Part shown: piece after piece, positions 1 to 6,024 of the stretch
Position numbering within the stretch: position 1 is the first letter of the stretch
Layout: each line of letters opens with the position of its first letter
NCBI GenBank assembly: GCA_947176475.1
Contig: CAMWQX010000028.1
Coordinates: forward strand, 1 to 8,806
DNA from: an uncultured Bacillota bacterium
GTDB taxonomy: Bacteria; Bacillota_I; Bacilli_A; RF39; UBA660
Length of the DNA stretch: 8,806 bases
Reading direction: 5' to 3'
Made by a program: the position numbers and the translations under genes
Notes under the pieces: model-generated
The model's input: the letters and a program-made list of their open reading frames with translations, nothing else
Databases searched by the model: none
What the model was told of the DNA's origin: nothing

Positions 1-27
1 TTATGGACAGTAGGCAGGTACTATATT
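1..27 (+). other. Left edge: probable 3' tail of an upstream gene
   Basis: The frame of the LtaS-like gene is open back to base 1, so an upstream start cannot be formally excluded. Frame 2 has a TAG at 11-13 and frame 3 a TAA at 33-35; either could be the stop of an upstream gene abutting or overlapping the LtaS start. Only weak Shine-Dalgarno-like AGG triplets (12-14, 16-18) precede the ATG at 28, which fits translational coupling to an upstream gene. Too little sequence is present to say which gene. Confidence 0.3.
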
Positions 28-2100
28 ATGGCTAAAGATAAAATAGTACCTAAAAAAAAAAATTTTGATTTTAAAAAATTTATGGTTAATTTTAAAGATA
101 ATGCTATAAATTTTATCAAATATAATCGTCAATTTATATCATATACCATTCTTTGTCTAATTAGTTGCATGTTAGTTAGATATTATACGATTGGTGGATT
201 TTGGAACTTTGAAGCAATATTCTTTGATTTTTCGGTAATTATATTGCTTGGTAGTTTGGCATACTTTTTTAAACCTAAAAAACAGTTTATTTATTTTTTT
301 AGTGTGATGTTAATTATTACATTAATGAATCTTATTAATGGTATTTATTATGCCTTCTTTAATAGTTTTGCATCAGTGGCCCTTTTGGAATCATTAGGAC
401 AGACAGCAGAAGTAACAGATGCGGTATTCGAAAAGTTAAGAATAACAAATTTTATCTATTTAATTATGCCGATAGTATTTTTCATAATTCATAATTATTT
501 GAAGAGTAAGGACTATTTTGGCATTGTTGAAAAAAAAGAGGTTGGCAAAAAGTTATTTGTTGGAGTTGCTATAGTTGGAGGTATTTGTCTGTTCCTTAAT
601 ATATCAACACTTACAGGTACAGATATTTCGCGTTTTTCAAAGCAATGGAATAGGGAATATATAGTTCAAAGATTTGGTATCATCATTTATCAAGGCAATG
701 ATATATGTCAAACATTAACTAGTAAGTTCCGTACATTATTTGGCTATGAAGAGGCAGCTAAGAAGTTTGTTGAATATTATGAAGAAAATCCTTATCAAGA
801 GAGTAATAATAAATATACCAAGAAGTTTGAAGGTTATAATGTTATAGCTATTCATATGGAAAGTATTATGAGTTTCTTAATTGATTTAAAGATAAATGGA
901 AAAGAAGTTACACCTAATTTAAATAAGTTAATTAAAGAATCTATGTATTTTGATAATTTCTATCCTCAGGTAAGTGTTGGAACTTCATCGGATACAGAAT
1001 TTACTTTTTCAAGTAGTTTGATGCCTGTTCAAAGTGGTACAGTGTTTGTTTCATATTACAAACGTTCATATGTTACATTACAAAAATTACTTGCAGAAAA
1101 GGGATATTATACTTTCAGTATGCATGGTAATAAGGCGAGTATGTGGAATCGCGATAATATGCATCCTTCCTTAGGTTATATGGACTTTTATTCAGAGGAA
1201 TATTATGATGTTGATGAAGTTGTAGGTTTAGGATTATCGGATAGATCATTCTTTAATCAATCAGAAGAATTAATTAAAAAGATAAGTGATATGGTTAAAG
1301 AAGATAGTCAATATAAGAATTATATGGGAACAATGATTACTTTAACTAATCATACACCTTTTGATGATAAATACTATTTAGAAGGTGAAGATGCCTTTGA
1401 TGTTACATATCATACAGGTAAATATGATTCCCGTGGTAAAGAAATTATCTATGATTATTTAGAAGGTTCAATTATTGGTAATTATATGAAGTCAGTTCAT
1501 TATGCTGATGAATGTTTAGGGGAATTAATTGATTATGTTAAAGCCCATGATGAATATGATAAGACATTATTTGTTCTTTATGGTGATCATGCTGCTCAGT
1601 TGAGAAAGAGTCAATTTGCCAAATTTGTCAATTTTGATTTTGAAACGGGAGAAGCCAAGACAGAAGATGATCCAACTTATGTCGATTATGATTATTATGA
1701 GAATGAGTTATTTAAGAATACACCATTGATATTCTGGACAAAGAATAATGATATAAAGGGTAAAGTATCTTATCCAATGGGGATGATAGATGTATTACCA
1801 ACATTGTCAAATATGTTAGGAATAAAAAATGAGTATGCCTTAGGTCATGATATATTTGAAATAAAGAATAAGAATACAGTCGTGTTCCCGAATGGTAATT
1901 TCTTAACCGATAAGATGTATTATTATAATTCAAAGAATGAGAGTCGTATATTTGGTACAGAGACGATTGATGCTGATTATATTGAAACGAGAAAGAAATA
2001 TACAGAACAGATATTAAGTCTTTCTAATGATATTATTGTCTACGATTTAATTGAGAAAGCAGGATCTAGAATTGGAGCTAATAATGGAAAAGAAGAATAA
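28..2100 (+). CDS. LTA synthase family protein (sulfatase-fold phosphoglycerol transferase)
   Basis: Membrane enzyme predicted to polymerise glycerol phosphate, taken from phosphatidylglycerol, on the outer face of the membrane (lipoteichoic-acid type). A basic N-terminus is followed by five hydrophobic segments at about 36-52, 63-82, 86-112, 140-156 and 174-194, the LtaS topology, then an extracellular sulfatase-fold domain from about 268. Visible active-site equivalents of S. aureus LtaS are Glu278 (in HMES), the nucleophile region GTSSD at 318-322, Trp373/Arg375, His442 (in TNHTPF) and Asp520-His521 (in YGDHAA). The nucleophile position appears to be Ser320 rather than Thr. At 690 aa it is slightly longer than typical LtaS (about 640-650). 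The start at 28 gives the expected charged N-terminus, but its ribosome binding site is weak. It overlaps the next gene by 17 nt. Membership in the LtaS/sulfatase family is secure; the exact polymer made (LTA or another glycerol-phosphate polymer) is not. Confidence 0.9.
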   Translation: MAKDKIVPKKKNFDFKKFMVNFKDNAINFIKYNRQFISYTILCLISCMLVRYYTIGGFWNFEAIFFDFSVIILLGSLAYFFKPKKQFIYFFSVMLIITLMNLINGIYYAFFNSFASVALLESLGQTAEVTDAVFEKLRITNFIYLIMPIVFFIIHNYLKSKDYFGIVEKKEVGKKLFVGVAIVGGICLFLNISTLTGTDISRFSKQWNREYIVQRFGIIIYQGNDICQTLTSKFRTLFGYEEAAKKFVEYYEENPYQESNNKYTKKFEGYNVIAIHMESIMSFLIDLKINGKEVTPNLNKLIKESMYFDNFYPQVSVGTSSDTEFTFSSSLMPVQSGTVFVSYYKRSYVTLQKLLAEKGYYTFSMHGNKASMWNRDNMHPSLGYMDFYSEEYYDVDEVVGLGLSDRSFFNQSEELIKKISDMVKEDSQYKNYMGTMITLTNHTPFDDKYYLEGEDAFDVTYHTGKYDSRGKEIIYDYLEGSIIGNYMKSVHYADECLGELIDYVKAHDEYDKTLFVLYGDHAAQLRKSQFAKFVNFDFETGEAKTEDDPTYVDYDYYENELFKNTPLIFWTKNNDIKGKVSYPMGMIDVLPTLSNMLGIKNEYALGHDIFEIKNKNTVVFPNGNFLTDKMYYYNSKNESRIFGTETIDADYIETRKKYTEQILSLSNDIIVYDLIEKAGSRIGANNGKEE
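52..62 (+). repeat. Homopolymeric A11 tract inside the LtaS-like gene
   Basis: Eleven consecutive A residues encode the Lys-Lys-Lys-Asn stretch around residues 9-12. The tract lies close enough to the start that slippage by one base would abolish the protein. The local base composition is very A-rich, so chance is a fair explanation. Confidence 0.6.
2074..2077 (+). promoter_or_regulatory. Ribosome binding site fixing the start of the overlapping small membrane protein
   Basis: GGAG lies six bases before the ATG at 2084, inside the 3' end of the LtaS-like gene. It supports 2084 over the in-frame TTG at 2051, which lacks a comparable site and would add eleven residues encoded in overlap with the upstream gene. 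Confidence 0.7.
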
Positions 2101-2743
2101 AAAGAAAAAAGAAATGTCTAATGGTGTTAGAATTGGAATATTTACATTTATAATTATAGTCGTTATTTCTTTAATTGGATTTGGGGCTTATAAGTTGCTT
2201 GCGGATTCATCTTCGGAAGATAAGCCAAAGGTTTTAAAGAAAAATGAAGTAGTTATATCGGGATATGGTATATATATAGATGATAGTGATACCGATCTTT
2301 ATCGTGAAGAGTTTAATAAACTAAGAGAAAACTTAGAGGGCGGATCGATTAATTATGATGAGTATGCTGCTAGTGTAGCTAAACTCTTTGTAATTGATTT
2401 ATATACGATTAAGAATAAAATTAATAAATATGATATAGGTGGAGTGGATTTTGTCTATAATAAGGCATTAGATAATTATAAAGATAATGTTACAGATACT
2501 ATCTATAAATATGTAGAAGATAATACCAATGGCGATAGAACTCAACAATTACCCGTAGTTAAGAGTGTCACAGTCAATAATGTCGAAAAGAGTAAATATA
2601 AGATAGAAAGCGAAAATAAGGAGTATGATTCTTATAAATTTCGACTTTCTTGGAGTTATTCTGTAGAATTAGGGTATGATACTACTGGGGAAATAATTGT
2701 AATAAATAAGGATAATAAGATGTATGTAGTAGAAAAGAATTAG
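2084..2743 (+). CDS. Single-TM membrane-anchored protein of unknown function, coupled to LtaS-like gene
   Basis: I do not recognise a family. The 219-aa protein has a Lys-rich N-terminus (EKKNKKKK), one hydrophobic segment at about 15-40, and a mostly hydrophilic remainder of about 178 residues rich in Asp, Asn, Lys and Tyr. By the positive-inside rule the C-terminal part faces outward. There is no lipobox or obvious catalytic motif. The C-terminal part (SYKFRLSWSYSVEL, then a GEIIVINKDNKMYVVEKN strand pair) looks beta-rich, like many small extracytoplasmic domains. The ATG at 2084 overlaps the LtaS-like gene by 17 nt and has GGAG six bases upstream, so the two are very likely co-transcribed and translationally coupled. 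A role as accessory or partner of the polymer synthase is inference from context only. Confidence 0.75.
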   Translation: MEKKNKKKKEMSNGVRIGIFTFIIIVVISLIGFGAYKLLADSSSEDKPKVLKKNEVVISGYGIYIDDSDTDLYREEFNKLRENLEGGSINYDEYAASVAKLFVIDLYTIKNKINKYDIGGVDFVYNKALDNYKDNVTDTIYKYVEDNTNGDRTQQLPVVKSVTVNNVEKSKYKIESENKEYDSYKFRLSWSYSVELGYDTTGEIIVINKDNKMYVVEKN

Positions 2744-2759
2744 TAATAATTCTTTTTTT
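2733..2759 (+). terminator. Intrinsic terminator overlapping the stop of the small membrane protein gene
   Basis: A perfect 10-bp inverted repeat (AAAAGAATTA at 2733-2742 and TAATTCTTTT at 2747-2756, loop GTAA) runs into a T tract ending at 2759. The TAG stop (2741-2743) sits at the top of the left arm and loop. The stem has only one G-C pair, so it is thermodynamically weak; the position at the end of the operon supports it. Confidence 0.6.
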
Positions 2760-2760
2760 G

Positions 2761-2769
2761 TGGTATTAT
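2761..2769 (+). promoter_or_regulatory. Possible extended -10 promoter for fhs
   Basis: TGG-TATTAT is an extended -10 element (five of six matches to TATAAT plus the TGn motif). It lies directly after the preceding terminator and about 20-30 bases before the fhs start. No good -35 box is found at 16-18 bp upstream, so the call rests on the extended -10 and on the preceding terminator. Confidence 0.35.
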
Positions 2770-2796
2770 AGAGATTAAAAAAAGGAATTGATGGTC

Positions 2797-4329
2797 ATGA
2801 AGAATATTTGCGAGGTTATGAAAAAGTATGATATTGATGAAATAATTCAATATGGAAACTATATGGGGAAAGTAAATCCGATAACAACTTTTGGCAAGGG
2901 TAAAGTCGTTTTAGTAACAGCAACTAATCCAACAGAGTATGGAGAAGGTAAGACGACTGTTGCCATTGGATTAAATGATGCCCTTAATTTATTAAATAAA
3001 AGATCTTTAGTGAATTTAAGAGAACCTTCAATGGGACCTGTATTTGGTTTTAAAGGAGGAGCAACTGGTGGAGGAAAAGCTTTAATTTTACCAGAAGCTG
3101 AGATTAACTTACATTTTACGGGGGATTTTCATGCTATAACATCAGCTAATAATTTAATAAGTGCAGCAATTGATAATGAAATATTTCATGATAATAAATT
3201 AGATATTCGCGAAGTGACATTTAACAGATGTATGGATATGAACGATAGGGCTTTAAGAAATATTAAACTTAAAGATAGAAATGAACACTTTGATATTACA
3301 GCAGCTAGTGAATTAATGGCGATTTTATGCCTTTCTAAAAATATATTAGATTTAAAAATGCGTCTTGATAATATTATTATTGGCTATAATTCACAGTTAT
3401 TGCCAGTGTATGTTAGTGCATTAGGAATAACCGATGCTGTACTTTCCTTACTTATTCAAGCATTTAAACCAAATTTTGTGCAAACACTTGAAGGTAATGG
3501 AGCTTTAGTTCATGGTGGTCCTTTTGCCAATATTGCCCATGGATGTTCATCTCTTATCTCTTTATCAACATCAACTAATTTAGCAGATTATGTTATTACG
3601 GAAGCGGGATTTGGTGCTGATGCGGGAGCATTCAAATTTATGGATATCTTATCAAGAGATAGTAAGATAAACTTAGCTTGCATTGTTCTTGTTACGACGA
3701 TTCGCGCTTTAAAGTATAATGGCGAAGGAGATATCGTAAAGGGGATTGAGAATTTGCGAGTGCATGTCGAAAACTTAAGACTTATGCACAAAAATATTGT
3801 CGTTACTTTAAATAGATTTGAAGATGATGATAATGATGATATTTTATATGTTAGGGATTATTGTAACGCTTTAGATGTCCCATTTACGGTTAATACAGTC
3901 TTCCAAGATGGGGGAGTTGGAGCATTAGATTTATCTAATGAAGTAATAAAATTTAATGATGTGCCAAAAATAAAATATCTATATGATTTAGAGGATACTT
4001 TATATAATAAGATAGATAATTATGTTAAAAAGATTTGTCATGCCGATGGCTTTACTTGCTCGATAGAATTGATGCGTAAGATTAATGAGTTAGATAAATA
4101 TAAATATCCCATTTGTGTTGCTAAAACCCAATATAGTATAAGTGATGATAAGAAAAAGTTAGGTTATCCAACTAATTATACGATGCAACTTACGGATGTG
4201 GAAGTTAAGAATGGCTCGAAGCTTATAATCGTCTATTTCGGTAAAGTTATTACGATGCCAGGATTAAATGATCATCCTTCAGCTAAAGAAATTAAGTATG
4301 TGGATGGAGAAATTATTCTTCCAAGATAA
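2797..4329 (+). CDS. fhs: Formate-tetrahydrofolate ligase (formyl-THF synthetase), compact form
   Basis: Cytosolic EC 6.3.4.3 enzyme: formate + ATP + tetrahydrofolate gives 10-formyl-THF, feeding purine and fMet-tRNA synthesis. Family blocks are clear: the ATP-binding TEYGEGKTT at 46-54; REPSMGPVFGFKGGATGGG from 75; INLHFTGDFHAITSANN at 103-119; VQTLEGNGALVHGGPFANIAHG at 228-249; TEAGFGAD at 268-275; AKTQYSISDD at 442-451; TMPG at 486-489. At 510 aa it is shorter than the usual 555-560: the family's Gly-rich segment after RALRNI is cut to a few residues (156-166). Of the two aromatics that sandwich the pterin in the Moorella enzyme (Phe384, Trp412), Phe341 is kept and the Trp is Phe369. Starts at 2788 (TTG), 2791 and 2797 are all in frame. 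The AAGGA at 2782-2786 spaces best (10 nt) to 2797; 2791 is the alternative. It is bounded by terminators, so it is probably monocistronic. Confidence 0.95.
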   Translation: MKNICEVMKKYDIDEIIQYGNYMGKVNPITTFGKGKVVLVTATNPTEYGEGKTTVAIGLNDALNLLNKRSLVNLREPSMGPVFGFKGGATGGGKALILPEAEINLHFTGDFHAITSANNLISAAIDNEIFHDNKLDIREVTFNRCMDMNDRALRNIKLKDRNEHFDITAASELMAILCLSKNILDLKMRLDNIIIGYNSQLLPVYVSALGITDAVLSLLIQAFKPNFVQTLEGNGALVHGGPFANIAHGCSSLISLSTSTNLADYVITEAGFGADAGAFKFMDILSRDSKINLACIVLVTTIRALKYNGEGDIVKGIENLRVHVENLRLMHKNIVVTLNRFEDDDNDDILYVRDYCNALDVPFTVNTVFQDGGVGALDLSNEVIKFNDVPKIKYLYDLEDTLYNKIDNYVKKICHADGFTCSIELMRKINELDKYKYPICVAKTQYSISDDKKKLGYPTNYTMQLTDVEVKNGSKLIIVYFGKVITMPGLNDHPSAKEIKYVDGEIILPR

Positions 4330-4356
4330 AAGATATTCAAATGAATATCTTTTTTT
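4329..4356. terminator. Bidirectional terminator between fhs and the convergent radical-SAM gene
   Basis: A 10-bp stem (AAAGATATTC at 4329-4338, GAATATCTTT at 4343-4352, loop AAAT) is followed on the plus strand by Ts to 4356. It abuts the fhs TAA and overlaps the TAA (4355-4357) of the minus-strand gene. On the minus strand the same hairpin is followed by a weaker T-rich stretch, so it can plausibly end both convergent transcripts. Confidence 0.75.
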
Positions 4357-5632
4357 AGTATCTATATTCATAACGCATTTTGCATTTTTTCTCTTGAACT
4401 AACTTTAGCGCCGGAGTAGTAACAATATCACCAATTTCTAAGTCTTGATGTTCTTTTTTTAGAGAATAACCTAGATGAAAATTCTTTAGATAAATTTTAT
4501 TATTCTCTTTACCGTATACAATAGCGTTTTTAGTATCAAAAATTTTTTCCTCTAAGCAAGCACGATTGACTCCTTTTATAGCATCTCTTAGGTATATACA
4601 ATGTCTTGTTTTTTCGCGTTTACTTAATTGAGGTAAGTCATGAGATGGAAGAAGGTCAAAATCACTATAGCGACAAATAAGTTCAGTAGCTATACCTCTA
4701 TCGCGCAAGTAATTAATAGTTCTATCCATATCTTCATAAGTTTCAGTAGGAAAGCCTCCTATTAAGACGGTATTGATGTATTTACCAGCTTTTTTTAATG
4801 GAGTTACGATGGCGTCAAACTCATCAAGAGTATAGTGGCGGTTCATTGCTTCAAGCAAACGGTTATCAGCTGTTTCTAATTGAATTCCTACGTTTACAAC
4901 TTTTTTATTAGTAACTAATTCTTGTAAAAGTTCAAGATACATATTTTGTGGTGCTAGTTCATTGATGGTTAAATACATAAGTCCAGGTGTCTCGCTTAAA
5001 TCATGAATAAATTTATGAAGCATAGGTTTATGATATAAATCAATACCATAAAGAGCTAGATTTTCACCACTTAGAGTTATGGATTTAGTACCCATCTTAA
5101 TCATGTCTTGTAGGTGTTTTAAGGCTATTTCATAGGGAATAGAAGTTAATGGTTCATTTAGATAATTAGTCTTACAAAAACTGCAATTATTTAGACACCC
5201 ATTACATAAAAAGAATTGAATATGAGCTGTATTATCGAAAAATAGACGAGTGCGAGATGCCAATTTTGTTTTGATAGTATTTCTTTTGTTCTCATCATTA
5301 ATGAAGTTTAAAACGGGAATAACAAAATCGATGTTGTTAATGATTTTGACGTTTTTTTCATCTTTGTACCATTCCATAATTTCTGGTATTTTAGTTAAGC
5401 AACCAGTGATTATTAAAGTAGCATCTTCCTTTTTGCCTTGAATAAATAATTCAATCTCTTCAAGACACTCGGTAATGGCCTCTCCTAAACCAGCACAGGT
5501 AATATAGACAATAACATCAGCTTCGCGAAAGTTATAATTTTTTTCATGACCATTTAAAACAATATCACTTCGAAGTCTTCTGGCGGCAATATCTTCTCTT
5601 ATACAACCTTTATTGTAAACTAATACTTTCAT
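4355..5632 (-). CDS. MiaB/RimO-like radical-SAM methylthiotransferase
   Basis: Predicted two-[4Fe-4S] radical-SAM enzyme that inserts a methylthio group into a tRNA base or a protein residue. The 425-aa protein has the methylthiotransferase order. An N-terminal UPF0004-like domain carries Cys10, Cys46 and Cys78. The radical-SAM core has Cys146-x3-Cys150-x2-Cys153 (CLNNCSFC). Family-like blocks follow: SITLSGENLALYG (184-196), LLEAMNRHYT (259-268) and GGFPTET (292-298). A short C-terminal segment (about 365-425) resembles a TRAM/OB domain. It differs from MiaB and RimO around the first Cys: GCIREDIAARR replaces the usual GCxxN followed by an acidic residue, so the substrate cannot be assigned. 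The ATG at 5632 has AAAGGAG five bases upstream and a strong promoter just beyond. The in-frame start 18 codons further upstream would begin inside that promoter region and is rejected. It is a single-gene unit, convergent with fhs. Confidence 0.85.
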   Translation of the reverse strand: MKVLVYNKGCIREDIAARRLRSDIVLNGHEKNYNFREADVIVYITCAGLGEAITECLEEIELFIQGKKEDATLIITGCLTKIPEIMEWYKDEKNVKIINNIDFVIPVLNFINDENKRNTIKTKLASRTRLFFDNTAHIQFFLCNGCLNNCSFCKTNYLNEPLTSIPYEIALKHLQDMIKMGTKSITLSGENLALYGIDLYHKPMLHKFIHDLSETPGLMYLTINELAPQNMYLELLQELVTNKKVVNVGIQLETADNRLLEAMNRHYTLDEFDAIVTPLKKAGKYINTVLIGGFPTETYEDMDRTINYLRDRGIATELICRYSDFDLLPSHDLPQLSKREKTRHCIYLRDAIKGVNRACLEEKIFDTKNAIVYGKENNKIYLKNFHLGYSLKKEHQDLEIGDIVTTPALKLVQEKKCKMRYEYRY

Positions 5633-5637
5633 ACTAT

Positions 5638-5644
5638 CTCCTTT
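5638..5644 (-). promoter_or_regulatory. Strong ribosome binding site fixing the radical-SAM gene start
   Basis: On the minus strand AAAGGAG stands five bases before the ATG at 5632. It decides this start over the in-frame upstream candidate at 5686, which has no such site. Confidence 0.85.
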
Positions 5645-5657
5645 GAATTTAGTTAGT

Positions 5658-5686
5658 ATTCTAGCATTAGAGGTTATTTTAGTCAA
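5658..5686 (-). promoter_or_regulatory. Sigma-A type promoter of the radical-SAM methylthiotransferase gene
   Basis: On the minus strand TTGACT (5686-5681) is followed after exactly 17 bp by TAGAAT (5663-5658), preceded by TGC, which also gives an extended -10. This is five of six matches to each consensus box. Transcription would start near 5651, leaving a leader of about 20 nt that is little more than the ribosome binding site. Confidence 0.8.
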
Positions 5687-5688
5687 TT

Positions 5689-5713
5689 AAAAAAAGGACA
5701 AGATAGTCCTTTT
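5689..5713 (-). terminator. Intrinsic terminator of the DUF378 gene
   Basis: On the minus strand AAAAGGAC and GTCCTTTT form an 8-bp stem with a 6-nt loop (plus-strand arms 5692-5699 and 5706-5713), followed by a run of seven Ts (5695-5689). It lies three bases past the DUF378 stop and next to the -35 box of the following radical-SAM gene, separating the two same-strand genes into independent units. Confidence 0.85.
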
Positions 5714-5715
5714 AA

Positions 5716-5916
5716 TTAATCTTCGTCTAGATGGGTAAACAAAATACCAACATTGATAAGACCTGTTAATCCAACTAGGGAATATATAATACGGGCAATC
5801 ATAGATTCAGTTCCAAATATTGCCGTGATAATGTTTATATCTAAAAGACCGATAAATCCCCAGTTTAGTGCACCTACAATAGTAATGACTAAACATACTT
5901 TTTGTAATGTATTCAT
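5716..5916 (-). CDS. DUF378 (YuzA-like) small two-TM membrane protein
   Basis: The 66-aa protein matches the DUF378 pattern. A first membrane segment at about 5-27 contains the characteristic GALNWGFIGLL, a short turn holds IFG, and a second segment at about 39-60 contains the RIIYSLVGL block. The acidic tail is HLDED. Members are common in Bacillota and other bacteria, and no biochemical function is established. The start at 5916 is supported by a strong GGAGGGAG at 5921-5928 on the minus strand. It has its own terminator downstream and a TATAAT at 5968-5963 upstream, so it is probably monocistronic. It is divergent from the lipoprotein gene, with which it shares a 108-bp promoter region. 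Confidence 0.9.
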   Translation of the reverse strand: MNTLQKVCLVITIVGALNWGFIGLLDINIITAIFGTESMIARIIYSLVGLTGLINVGILFTHLDED

Positions 5917-5944
5917 GTATCTCCCTCCGTATCCATTAATATTG

Positions 5945-5962
5945 TGAGTAAAATGAGTAAAT
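5945..5962. repeat. Tandem 9-bp repeat in the divergent intergenic region
   Basis: TGAGTAAAA and TGAGTAAAT sit head to tail at 5945-5953 and 5954-5962. They lie immediately downstream of the minus-strand -10 box, so they would cover the DUF378 transcription start. They could form a two-site operator or be chance in AT-rich DNA. The same intergenic region also has ATTAATATT twice (5935-5943 and 5976-5984). Confidence 0.45.
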
Positions 5963-5968
5963 ATTATA
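5963..5968 (-). promoter_or_regulatory. -10 box of the DUF378 gene
   Basis: A perfect TATAAT on the minus strand lies about 46 bp upstream of the DUF378 ATG. At 16-18 bp spacing the -35 region is only a T-rich stretch (TTTTTA-like), so this is a moderate call. It predicts a leader of roughly 40 nt with the strong ribosome binding site at its end. Confidence 0.5.
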
Positions 5969-6024
5969 CATGTTTATTAATATTTTAAAAAATAGGACAT
6001 ATTTTGTTATTAGGAGATGGTTAG

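Larger units (their letters stand above)
5942..5970 (+). promoter_or_regulatory. Weak candidate promoter for the lipoprotein gene
   Basis: TTGTGA (5942-5947) and TATACA (5965-5970) are 17 bp apart on the plus strand, each four of six matches. It would overlap the divergent DUF378 promoter and give a leader of about 48 nt. Other AT-rich hexamers nearby could serve instead. Confidence 0.25.

Noticed and set aside
1712..1933. Minus-strand 73-aa ORF
   Set aside because: Lies wholly inside the LtaS-like gene, has low-complexity Tyr/Ser/His composition and no recognisable family.
2051..2083. TTG start for the small membrane protein
   Set aside because: It has no comparable ribosome binding site; ATG 2084 has GGAG at good spacing and a typical basic N-terminus.
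2744..2796. Riboswitch (for example THF-type) ahead of fhs
   Set aside because: The space between the terminator and the start codon is too short for any known folate riboswitch.
3588..3791. Minus-strand 67-aa ORF
   Set aside because: Antisense shadow of highly conserved fhs sequence.
5250..5441. Plus-strand 63-aa hydrophobic ORF
   Set aside because: Antisense to the radical-SAM gene in its conserved N-terminal part; hydrophobicity follows from the complementary frame.
5633..5686. Longer N-terminus for the radical-SAM gene
   Set aside because: It would begin at the -35 box of a strong promoter; the start at 5632 has an ideal ribosome binding site.
5753..5947. Plus-strand 64-aa ORF
   Set aside because: Antisense to the DUF378 gene, which has clear family motifs, a ribosome binding site and a terminator.
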